Source: Salpingoeca rosetta (Eukaryota; Opisthokonta; Choanoflagellata; Craspedida; Salpingoecidae). Taken from it: a DNA stretch of 14,095 bases. The translations under genes and the position numbers were made by a program. The DNA lies in the NCBI RefSeq assembly GCF_000188695.1, contig NW_004754927.1, positions 597,693 to 611,787 of the forward strand, in the 5' to 3' direction. The notes beneath the pieces are model-generated. The model ran no database searches and was not told where the DNA came from. It saw nothing but the letters and a program-made list of their open reading frames with translations. Shown here one piece after another: positions 1-14,095 of this stretch. Numbering within the stretch: position 1 is the first letter of the stretch; each line of letters opens with the position of its first letter.

Positions 1-783
1 TTGTGGCGTGGCCATCGCTAGCAGTGAGCTATGAGCACACCTCAAACACCAGTGCACGTATCAGTTTACAAGCGTATGGCGCATGCACAGGCACACGTAT
101 TCTCACGCATGCACACAAGACACATACACATTACCACACCCAGTTCGTTCGTAAAAGCGAAGCGCGTCGTTGTCTGCAGCGAAAGGTGTGATGGGTTGAT
201 GAGATATGGCGATCAGGGAAACAATTGCTCAAGCCAACCTGCTGCACACACACACATACACACACACGTACACACATACACACATACACACATACGCACA
301 TACGCATACACACATACACAAACACACGTACACATACACATATACACATACACACATGCATACAGATCAGTTCGCGTGCTCACCTTTGAAGCACGTGAGG
401 GCAATGCCAACCATTCCGATGTGTCTTGCCACGTGTTCCAAGCACTGGCAGCAAGCAACCCACACGCAGGGTGCGTAAGCAGCGCTGTGGCTGGACTCAC
501 TGGCACCATGTATTGCATCAGCTCACGCACCCCCGCAACACAGTGCACGCGGTCACATACAGGGCTCAAATGAAAGAATGTATGTGTATGTGTGCACGCA
601 CCTCTACCAGGAATTTCCCGAGCCCCTTGCCTTTGTGACCTTCTGCCACATGCAGTTCATAGCAATACACGACCCACTGCTCATCTTCCTCGTCGAGTAA
701 GAAGATGGTGAAGCCAATCAACTGCGCTTGAATGAACGTCCACATGTGTGTGTGTGAGTATGAGTGTGTGTGTGTGAGTATGA

Positions 784-823
<40 letters not shown>

Positions 824-1345
824 TAGAGCTTAATGGGTGGACGGATTGCAGCACACTCCGAACCAGTGCAACGAACGCCCTCCCCCCCCCCCCCCAACCA
901 CACACACAAAGAAACGCAGTGAGACATGTGCAGACAGCATGCATGACAATGCCACATGCACCTGTTGCTGTTGCAACAAAAGGATGAAGTGCATGCCCTC
1001 AGCAAACAGCTCGTCCTCCTTTTCTGACCAGTCCCAGCCGTGTTTGTCGTACGCCGGCCTCATGCGATCCAGCATCGTCCAGATGTCACTCAGGTAAGGT
1101 GACTGCAGCACCTTGTCATGTGTCCAACACCGGGCCTCCAGTGCGTCCCTTTCTGCGCGGCCACCATCAAGTGCGCTTCCCGCATTTCGCTTGTCTCCCT
1201 CTTCACGTGCCGCTTGCTCCACATACCGCTGCTGCTGTTGCTGCTGCATGCATCGTTGCTGCATGTATCGTTGCACCTCGTTCACAAACAGTGGCGAGTG
1301 GTCCTGCTCAGTGTCAAACAACTTCTTCTTCTCCGCTTCCGCCAT
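1..1345 (-). CDS. NAA40: NAA40-like N-alpha-acetyltransferase (NatD), 3' end cut by window edge
   Basis: This GNAT-fold enzyme family transfers acetyl from acetyl-CoA to the N-terminal serine of histones H4 and H2A. The reconstructed exons on the minus strand are 1345-962, 721-602, 444-384, 173-135 and, tentatively, 17 to beyond 1; phases are 0, 0, 1, 1. Exon 1 encodes 128 residues with a Gln-rich stretch and [14 protein letters not shown], which resembles the W-G-W-x-x-x-x-K segment of human NAA40. Exon 2 carries VVYCYELHV followed by [14 protein letters not shown]; this is the YCYE strand (its Glu aligns with the human substrate-binding Glu139, from memory) and the acetyl-CoA loop. Exons 3-4 join as [19 protein letters not shown] + [13 protein letters not shown], matching the family's LTVFKHNxxAxxFY block. 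The start ATG sits in GCCATGG, a strong context. The last exon is weakly supported: only 17 bases are visible. Confidence 0.9.
244..360. repeat. (CA)n/(CATA)n compound microsatellite in NAA40-like intron 383-174
   Basis: About 115 bases of CA dinucleotides with ACAT, ACGT and ACGC variants. In the sense of the minus-strand gene this is a TG tract. It creates long false Thr/His and Val/Cys reading frames on both strands. Confidence 0.9.
744..895. repeat. (TG)n tract plus a C14 homopolymer in NAA40-like intron 961-722
   Basis: A TG run at about 744-822 (uninterrupted from about 788) is followed at 882-895 by 14 consecutive C on the plus strand. In gene sense these read CA and G14. The G14 run is a sequencing-error risk but lies within an intron. 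Confidence 0.9.
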
Positions 1346-1444
1346 GGCTAGAACTTTCACTAATGTGGGAGTAAATATTCTACAAACACATCGATCTCCA
1401 GCCAGACAAAGAGGGAAGAGCAAACACCCAAAGCCACCAATGCC
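1346..1444. promoter_or_regulatory. Divergent (bidirectional) promoter region between NAA40-like gene and VPS51
   Basis: Only 99 bases separate the two start codons, which point away from each other. Both 5'-UTRs and both core promoters must therefore fit here, or overlap the opposite gene's first exon. The only AT-rich patch is GTAAATATTCTAC at about 1370-1382; no clear TATAAA box is visible. The position is seen directly, while promoter function is inferred from the gene arrangement. Confidence 0.65.

Positions 1445-1448
<4 letters not shown>
1440..1448 (+). promoter_or_regulatory. Minimal upstream ORF (Met-Pro-stop) overlapping the VPS51 start
   Basis: The sequence ATGCCATGA holds an upstream ATG at 1440, one proline codon and a TGA stop whose bases overlap the VPS51 ATG at 1445. 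If the transcript includes 1440, scanning ribosomes meet this two-codon ORF first and would have to leak past it or reinitiate. The arrangement is seen directly; any regulatory effect is inference. Confidence 0.4.
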
Positions 1449-8054
<6,606 letters not shown>

Positions 8055-8587
8055 AGCGTGCAGCGGTGTGACGTGGTGCGGTGCAGTGTGGTGGCAAATC
8101 AGGTTTCTCACCTCGTCATACGCACCACATCATCATCATTCACTTGGCTGTGATTTGGCAAAGTGTGTGTGTGTCTGTGTGTGTGTGTCTGTGTCTGTGT
8201 GTGTGTCTGTGTGGCTCTGTGTGTGCCTGTGTGTGTGTGTGTGTTGTGTTTGTGCGTGTTGGGTTCGCTACACTTCAACGGCCGTCGTTGTCCTCTGAGA
8301 TCGTTTTTTGCAGTGTGGTCGTCTGTATTGCTGAATGAATGAAGGACGGCTTAATCAAACAAAACATGACACGACACAAAACGCTGGAACATGGATCTCA
8401 AGAGAGGAAAGGACACGCCTCTCCTCCAAGTGTCACCCATGACGGCGGCGGAGGAAGAGGGTGAAAGATGATGAAAGATGCAACTACACTGCCACTGTAA
8501 CAGTCTGCAGACTAAGAACACAGCTGGCATCCACGACAGGCGACATCACAACACAAGAGCGTGTGTATGTCCCATGTTGCATGCAGC
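8055..8587. other. Convergent intergenic region / overlapping 3'-UTRs
   Basis: This 533-bp stretch lies between the VPS51 stop and the stop of the minus-strand ARM-like gene. It contains a TG tract (8164-8245) and otherwise ordinary sequence. I see no convincing ORF, RNA gene or canonical AATAAA on either strand; the nearest thing is an AATGAATGAA at 8333-8342. The two 3'-UTRs must terminate or overlap here. Confidence 0.6.
8164..8245 (+). repeat. (TG)n tract downstream of VPS51
   Basis: TG dinucleotides with CTG interruptions about 110 bases past the VPS51 stop, probably in its 3'-UTR. Confidence 0.85.
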
Positions 8588-10247
8588 TCATTCCTTCTTT
8601 CCGTTTGGCGCCTTCTTGTCGGCACCATCATCATCGTCCTCATCCTCGTCGTCATCGTCGTCTGCTTGCTCGCCATCAACATCTTCCAGAAGCATTCGGA
8701 ATCCCATTTGCACCGTCCCTGTGTCGTGTGGATGTGATGTTGTGTTGGATGAAGAGGGGTGGCATCGCGTGAGCCAAGCAAAGCGACAGCAACTCACATA
8801 GGGATGTACACAACGCACACACGCACACACGCAAGACGAACACTTGTGTTGACACGCGCGCACACACAAGACGAACACTTGTTATTTCACACACATGCAC
8901 GCACGAACCTTCCATGTATCCCATCTTCTTCTCGAGTCGCGCGAGACGGTCGTCAACAGCGGTAAAACGCGCTTCAAGCTTCTGCTGATGACTCTTCAGA
9001 TGCGACACAAACGTGTTGAGGGACTCCTGCACGAGCGCCTTCACGTTGACGTTGACGTTGTCCTGCTGCGGCTGTGATGACTGGTGCTGATGCTGGTGGT
9101 GATGGTGGTGGTGCGCGCTGCCGTCAGCAGGCGAAGTGGCTGGCGGAGCCGTGAATGGCGTCGGGGTCTTCATCTGTCAACGATCGATGACAACCGTGGC
9201 AACGACGGGAGGTAGAAGAAAGTGTGAGAGGATGGCCAAGGAGGCGAGAATGCGACCTCAGTGTGCATGGCTGCACACGCACGCACACGCACACATACAC
9301 GCACACGCACACGCACACACGCACACGCACACATACACGCACACACACACACACTTTCACATTACATCACATTGTCACATCACATCACACCACATCACAT
9401 TGTCACATTACATCACATTGTCACATCACATCAAATCACGACGCACCTCCTTGAGGATGGGGTCGGTTGCGGCGGGCGAGTGCACGCATCACCCAGGGCG
9501 AATACGGGGACGGCAGCTGCTGCAGCGCAACCACGGGCTTCTTCATCTTCATCGCAAGCCTGCAGGCAAGAGAGGAGGCAATGGACAAGCATGAGGTGTG
9601 TAGGCGCATGTGTGCGTGTGTGCATGTGGGTGAGCATGTGGGTGAGCATGTGGGTGAGCATGTGGATGAGCATGTGGGTGCAATGGGGTGAGCATCTGGC
9701 TTGGCGAGTCACATGAGCCAAGTGAACGAGAAGGAAAACAAGGCAATCGCAGCAAGGCACAAATCAAACCGTGGAGAACGCCCATGCACGCACGGCAGTC
9801 AGCTGACACTCAACGTACTCTGTGTATGCGCGGCAAGGAAGGCAGTGCTGCAGCTGTTTGGTGACCACGAGAAGCACAACGGAGCACGCTGCAGCTTGCG
9901 CCTGCACTTCCGCGGGTGTCGGCCTGATTGTATGTATGCGTGTGGGGGGGGGCGGTGGTCGTGGTGGTGCAGATTGAGTATTGATTGAGCTTCAAGCACG
10001 AGGGTAAGCCCATGAAATACGCAGATACGGACTGTTCAGGACAGGGAACTCAAAAAAGATCTTGTGTCGCTCTCACCTGTTCTTTGGCATGAGCGACTCT
10101 GCGTGCATGTCATGCGCCACAGCGATTGCCTCGACACTCTGTTGTATCGCCTACAGCCGTTTCCACGGAGGAACAAATTCGGTGGGCGAGGGATGAGCAC
10201 GCGGGCATGCAAGCGAAAATGCCAGCGCATGTGTGTATGGTGTGTTC

Positions 10248-10280
<33 letters not shown>

Positions 10281-12655
10281 TGTGTGTGTGTGTGTGTCTG
10301 TCTGTCTGTGTGTGTCTGTGTGTGTGTGTGTGCGTTCGTGTGTTCGTGTGTATGTGTGTGTGTGTGTAGGTGTGTAGGTGTGTAGGTGTGTCTCTGTGTG
10401 TGTAGGTGTGTGTGTGTGTCTGTATGATGTGTATGGTGTGTATGCTTGTACCTCGCCATCATTTGACGCGACGACAAGCGCGTGTTTGGATGTCAGCGGC
10501 GGTTCCTGTCGATGATTGCACGAACATCACATGGTGAGCAAGTGTATCATGCAGTCGTGTCCAAGCGTGCACACGTGTGTCTCGTCGGTGTTGGTGTAGC
10601 GTACCTGGTCTGAGTGTGAGAGGAAGAGTTGAAGACTTGCGGGAAAGAGGGATGGGTAGAATTCACTTGCAACAGCCTGATTACAACACATAGCAGCAAG
10701 AGTGGTGAGTGCTGGTGTTTAACATGCAGCACATGCTAACAGCACATAGCTTTGCATCAAGTCACATACACACGCGCACCCCATGCGACACGCAAAACAC
10801 GCACACACACGCACACACGCAAGTGCCCAGAGTCTTGGCACATCATGCCATTGCACGCTGCCCACACCTCATCGTCAGCCGTCGACTTCTCCAGCGCCTC
10901 GACCTCCTGCAAGTGCATCGCAGTGATGATGAATGGCATTCAGAGGCGTGCCCTCACGCAAATCACAAACGAGTACAACCGTGATCCCAATCGACACGAA
11001 TGATCACACACACACACACACAAAGAGAAGAGAGAAGAGAGAAGAGAGAGAGAGACACACACGCGCACACACAAAGAGAAGAGAGAAGAGAGAAGAGAGA
11101 GAGACACACAATAACTACACACGCGCACGTGGATGACGAACCGGGAGGAAATCTCGCTTGAGGTCTGACTTGAGGCTGCAGATGAACGAGAGCTGGGAGA
11201 GGAGGCGAGCAGCAGCAATGTCGAGCGACCGGCACTCTCCAGGCTGTTGTCAACACGCACACGCACAGGCACAGGCACAGGCACACGCACACGCACATGC
11301 ACGCAATATGGTGTTTGGGGTTGTGTGGTGAGAGGATATGTGTGGGTATGGGGGAATGCACATGGCGATGAAGAAAGCACTACATACCATTGACGCGCAC
11401 TGCAATCAAACACAAACACCAAAGTATTTCACGCATGCACACGTCTGTTGTCTTCCCCCTGGTCTGCATCTGCGTGCACCTTGTAGTCCTTGAAGACGAG
11501 TGCAAGAACGACACCGCTCCTGACAATCTCCTTCACGATGTCGGAGTAGCACAGGTCTGCCAAGCTCGCCACCAGCGTGTGTCGCGCAACAGCGTACAGC
11601 GCCGCGGGCCCGGCTTTCTTCTGTTCCTCCTCCTTCTCCTCCTGTTTCTCCTTCTGCTCGCCCGTGGCATCCTGCCGCACGTGTTTGTGTGTTGTGGGAA
11701 GGGTGGCGGTGAGGCGAGAAGTGCGTGCTGTGTGGTGTTGCGTTGCGTTGAGCCCAGAACACATGGGTGTAAGCTCAAAGCACGGCATGCATGATACGTC
11801 ACCGATCAATCAATCGTACCTTGAGTGCTTGTGTGAGGACGCCCATGACAGATTGAAGAAGTGACTCTTCAAGAATGCCCTTTGAGGCGACAGAGAGTGC
11901 ACATGCAGCCCGTGTCGCAAGCTGGTGTGAAGCCGCACAACACACAACACACACAAAGCACAACACACAAACACACACGACACACGACACACAAACAGAG
12001 GCGTCAGCGTGGCAAAATAAACGAAGGCGAAGGGGGATGAGTGCGAGAGTGAATGGATGTCAGCGAACAACCATAACGGCAAAGGCAGCACAGAGGTTCA
12101 TGCGTGCATGCGACCAAACAGTGCAAAATGTGCACGCGCGTGTGTGAACCAACCGTTTTGTTTTGGTCCTGCGTGACGAGGCGCATCAAACTCGGCACAG
12201 CGGATGATGCGTCCAGTCCAAACGTCGTCGCCATCGTCACGAGATTGCACACCGCATGCGCAAGGGTCGTCCTGAAGTGTGTGTATGTGTGTATGTGTGT
12301 GTTTGTGTGATTTGTGTGTGTGTGTGTGTGATTTGTGTGTGTGTGTGTGTGTGCGTGTGTATGTAGGTGAGTAGGTGGTTGAGTGTGTGGTTGCGGCTGT
12401 TGCGCTTGTTGTTGTTTTGTTGCTGAGGAACGAAACAGAATGCATGTGGGGGTGAACACAACGCTCCAAGAATAGCGAGAGGCACATGTCATGCAGATTC
12501 AAAACTGAGGCAGCGCCCGTACTTGATGGCGTGGTTTGCTTCCAGCAGTGGCAGCATGCGCTTCAGCGTATCGCCTTTCAACACCGCCCGGCACCCGCTC
12601 TCTGTCGTTGTCACAGCAACCAGCGCACGCGCAAGCTACACATGCGCGCACACGT

Positions 12656-12721
<66 letters not shown>

Positions 12722-13026
12722 GAATGAAGACGGGTGAATGGCAAGGTAAATTTTGAGGGAACGGCCACAGCTTTGCACGATGATACTTAAAGTCGTCCAC
12801 ACAACAGCGGTGCTGCAGCCCAAGGCAACAGCACTGCACAGCACCAACCTCCTCCTGCGATTGGGCGTGTGCGGGGTTGGCGACGCTGAAGTTTGTGAAG
12901 ATGCCAGGAAGGACATCAGTGACGAGCGTGACAATGGTGTCGCGATGCTCCTCCTCCCAAACAAGACCGCTCAGCGTACACAGCACGTCTGCCGTGGACA
13001 AAGGCAAACAAGTGTAAGATTAGGTG

Positions 13027-13058
<32 letters not shown>

Positions 13059-14095
13059 TGTGTGTGTGTGTGTGTGTGTTGCAAAGGAGTGTGTCAAGTG
13101 TCAAGCAAGGGATTTGCACATGTGTGCATGCGTATACGTGTGCAGGCGTATGCGTGTGCAGGCGTACGTGCGAGTTTCCTGGTGTGGATGAACGGCGCCT
13201 TGCCGATGAGACGGATGATTTTGCCCATCATCGCCGACTTGAGCATCTTCGCCGTCATCCTACCAGAGTGAAAAAAACCAGACACGTGAACACGTTCGTA
13301 AGTGTACGACGTACAAACGCAGCACACAAGGTACATATGGTATAAACCACAACACACAACACACAACACACGAGAGCGTGCGTACACAATGAAGAACAAA
13401 TTATTGGTACTGACTCTGTGCTTGAGTCTGTGAGGAGTTCGAGGGCAGTGAGCATGTCGCCACAGTTTTGCTTCTCAGAGAGTACAGACGCGTGCACCGC
13501 CTTCAGGAACCCGCCTGCACGCAGTCAAGACGTGTGTGTGTGTTGTGGTGTGTGTTGTGGTGTGTTGTGTTGTGTTGTGTGAGAGTGAGTGAGAGAGTGT
13601 GAGTGTGTGTGCGTGTGTGTTGTATTGTGTTTGTGTATGTGAGAGAGTGAGAGTGTGTGTGTGGTATGTGTGATCGTCGCATGGTCCTTTACGAAGGGTT
13701 GAGGACGGCTTGATCAACGGGTGCAGCATATCAACCACTTGACAGACGCGCGTGTACTCGTGTGTGCGCACCCTCGTCTGTCCAAACGTCGTTCTTGGGG
13801 TCAGCCTTGATCAGCGCTTGCAGCGTTTCTGAACGTGACAGCGCAGTTGGGACAGCAGGTATGACATGGTTTGATGATAAGATGCGCTGTTTCGCTTCGC
13901 CCGTGCGCATGCGCATGCCGTGGCAAGGCACGAGGCAGCCAACAACAATCACCATCATCACTTACAGCAAGCTCCAATGAATGCAAACCAGCCCCCCCCC
14001 CCCAAAAAAAAAAACCAGCGACCAACACCAAACAACCACCAACCACCATCGCCACCCTCGGCCACGCTCTTGTACATGGGCGAAAAACGTACTTG
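8588..14095 (-). CDS. Uncharacterised ARM/HEAT-like repeat protein with His-rich linker, coiled coil and acidic tail; 5' end not in window
   Basis: I do not recognise the family. Seventeen phase-consistent exons were rebuilt on the minus strand: 13828-13772, 13514-13388, 13259-13168, 12988-12849, 12635-12523, 12271-12154, 11921-11820, 11671-11480, 11243-11142, 10906-10868, 10676-10605, 10505-10452, 10150-10077, 9923-9819, 9559-9493, 9173-8909, 8718-8588 (TGA). They give 616 residues. The bulk is Leu/Ala-rich helical repeats, e.g. [39 protein letters not shown] and [20 protein letters not shown], typical of armadillo/HEAT solenoids. A Lys/Glu-rich loop lies near residues 250-272. The C-terminus carries [11 protein letters not shown] (506-516), a heptad-like [19 protein letters not shown] (551-569) and [13 protein letters not shown] (about 593-605). 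A scaffold or adaptor role is a guess. Either a 5' exon covers 14095-14047 ([12 protein letters not shown]) or the window edge is intronic after a GTACGT donor at 14092. Confidence 0.8.
8813..8900 (-). repeat. CA-rich tract with a 35-bp duplication in ARM-like gene intron 8908-8719
   Basis: CAAGACGAACACTTGT occurs at 8832 and again at about 8867, with CA dinucleotides between. In gene sense the tract is TG-rich. Confidence 0.8.
9274..9440 (-). repeat. (CA)n tract and 46-bp duplication of a CATCACATTGTCA motif, ARM-like gene intron 9492-9174
   Basis: A CA/CG run (9274-9353) passes into a second repeat in which ATTACATCACATTGTCACAT appears at 9361 and again at 9407. Smaller ACATCACA subunits fill the space between. 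Confidence 0.85.
9622..9681 (-). repeat. 12-bp minisatellite, five copies, ARM-like gene intron 9818-9560
   Basis: The unit GCATGTGGGTGA is repeated in tandem five times from 9622. The fourth copy has GGATGA, and the last is slightly diverged. Confidence 0.9.
10237..10440 (-). repeat. (TG)n tract with GTGTAGGTGT units, ARM-like gene intron 10451-10151
   Basis: About 200 bases of plus-strand TG with CTG and GTGTAGGT variants, filling most of the 301-bp intron. In gene sense it is CA-rich. Confidence 0.9.
10765..10824 (-). repeat. (CA)n tract in ARM-like gene intron 10867-10677
   Basis: CA dinucleotides with CG and AAA interruptions, just downstream in gene sense of the 39-base exon 10906-10868. 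Confidence 0.75.
11006..11120 (-). repeat. 51-bp tandem duplication of CA plus GAGAAGAGA motif, ARM-like gene intron 11141-10907
   Basis: CACAAAGAGAAGAGAGAAGA occurs at 11019 and again 51 bases later, each followed by GAGA repeats and a CA run. In gene sense these are pyrimidine-rich (TC/TG) blocks. Confidence 0.85.
11257..11305 (-). repeat. CA-rich tract with CAGGCA units, ARM-like gene intron 11479-11244
   Basis: CA and CG dinucleotides with three CAGGCA hexamers, about 14 bases from the acceptor of exon 11243-11142. In gene sense it is a TG/TGCCTG tract just upstream of that 3' splice site. Confidence 0.75.
11936..11998 (-). repeat. CA-rich tract with ACAACAC units, ARM-like gene intron 12153-11922
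   Basis: CACAACACACAACAC and ACACGACACACGAC units, reading TG/TTG in gene sense, placed about 15 bases upstream of the acceptor of exon 11921-11820. Confidence 0.75.
12281..12375 (-). repeat. (TG)n tract with TGATTTGTG units, ARM-like gene intron 12522-12272
   Basis: TG dinucleotides interrupted twice by GATTTG (around 12308 and 12330), giving a block repeated at about 22 bases. CA-rich in gene sense. Confidence 0.8.
12656..12720 (-). repeat. Pure (GT)n microsatellite, about 32 units, ARM-like gene intron 12848-12636
   Basis: The longest uninterrupted dinucleotide run in the window, ending at TTGAATGA. It lies about 20 bases upstream in gene sense of the TGTAG acceptor of exon 12635-12523. 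Confidence 0.95.
13025..13165 (-). repeat. (TG)n/(CGTG)n tract and 17-bp GTGTGCAGGCGTATGC-type repeat, ARM-like gene intron 13167-12989
   Basis: TG with (CGTG)4-5 at about 13038-13060, then two GTGTGCAGGCGTA units near 13138 and 13155. The second tract runs into the donor of exon 13259-13168. Confidence 0.8.
13530..13665 (-). repeat. TG-rich tract with TGTTGTG and GAGAGTGAG units, ARM-like gene intron 13771-13515
   Basis: TGTGTTGTGGTGTG units followed by GAGAGTGAGTGAGAGAG and TG runs; CA-rich in gene sense. A separate ACACAACAC tract lies at 13340-13372 in the neighbouring intron 13387-13260. Confidence 0.8.
13992..14014. repeat. C12-A11 homopolymer pair
   Basis: Twelve C are followed directly by eleven A. 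It falls between the possible 5' exon and the first certain exon of the ARM-like gene, so it is probably intronic. Homopolymers like this are common sites of length error. Confidence 0.95.

Noticed and set aside
131..361. Long Val/Cys- or Thr/His-rich reading frames over TG/CA tracts, here and throughout the window
   Set aside because: They are translations of dinucleotide repeats, which lack stops in most frames. They have no homology and lie in introns of the reconstructed genes.
8340..8480. Possible small gene in the convergent intergenic region (ATG ACG GCG GCG GAG... near 8440)
   Set aside because: It is a ten-codon ORF with no homology or splice partners that I could identify.
9431..9559. 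Alternative reading of exon 9559-9493 extended to a GTGCGT donor at 9466
   Set aside because: That donor leaves a phase that gives an early stop in the next exon. The GTGATG donor at 9492 gives phase 0 and joins in frame to the exon starting at 9173.
13400..13514. Donor GTACCA just after the TDSSTES segment of the ARM-like gene
   Set aside because: It gives phase 0, but the following conserved-looking exon ([18 protein letters not shown]) needs two carried bases. The GTGTAC donor at 13387 satisfies this.
8588..14095. Assignment of the minus-strand gene to p115/USO1 because of ARM head, coiled coil and acidic C-terminus
   Set aside because: The architecture is similar but the coiled coil is far too short and the repeat sequences do not match the remembered p115 head motifs.
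8588..14095. Assignment of the minus-strand gene to UNC-45
   Set aside because: Some helical repeat patterns look alike, but no TPR domain or clear UCS motifs are visible, and the His/acidic tail is foreign to that family.

Overview
This window is a gene-dense piece of an intron-rich eukaryotic nuclear genome. The evidence is GT-AG introns of about 100-450 bp every 40-300 coding bases, exon homology that only reads through after splicing, no bacterial operon or ribosome-binding-site structure, and intron sequence full of TG/CA, TTG/CAA and CATC microsatellites. The VPS51 protein is very close to the animal form, which suggests an opisthokont. A choanoflagellate such as Salpingoeca is my best guess, but this is inference from style and similarity, not a match.

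Layout: (1) 1-1345, minus strand: the 5' and middle part of an NAA40-like (NatD) histone N-terminal acetyltransferase gene, cut by the left edge. (2) 1346-1444: a 99-bp divergent intergenic region that must hold a bidirectional promoter. (3) 1445-8054, plus strand: a complete VPS51 gene (GARP/EARP vesicle tethering complex) that I rebuilt as at least 18 exons with consistent splice phases, about 830-870 residues. It has one unresolved frame break in an acidic, E/D-rich exon. (4) 8055-8587: a convergent intergenic/3'-UTR region with a TG tract and no gene. (5) 8588 to the right edge, minus strand: an ARM/HEAT-like alpha-helical repeat protein gene that I cannot name. I rebuilt 17 exons (616 residues), ending in a His/Gln-rich linker, a short coiled coil and an Asp/Glu-rich tail. 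Its 5' end lies beyond or at the right edge.

Nothing suggests that the three genes form one pathway: NAA40 modifies nascent histones H2A/H4, VPS51 tethers vesicles at the trans-Golgi/endosome, and the third gene is unknown. The unusual biology is in the introns. Long complementary (TTG)n and (CAA)n tracts sit in different introns of one transcript. Introns with trinucleotide repeats stay open in the upstream exon's frame, and so would add poly-Gln, poly-Cys or hydrophobic tails if retained. There are several 12-58 bp tandem duplications, and many donors are of the type GTNCG. No mobile element, CRISPR array, tRNA or rRNA was seen. All exon boundaries are hand-derived from homology, phase and GT-AG rules.
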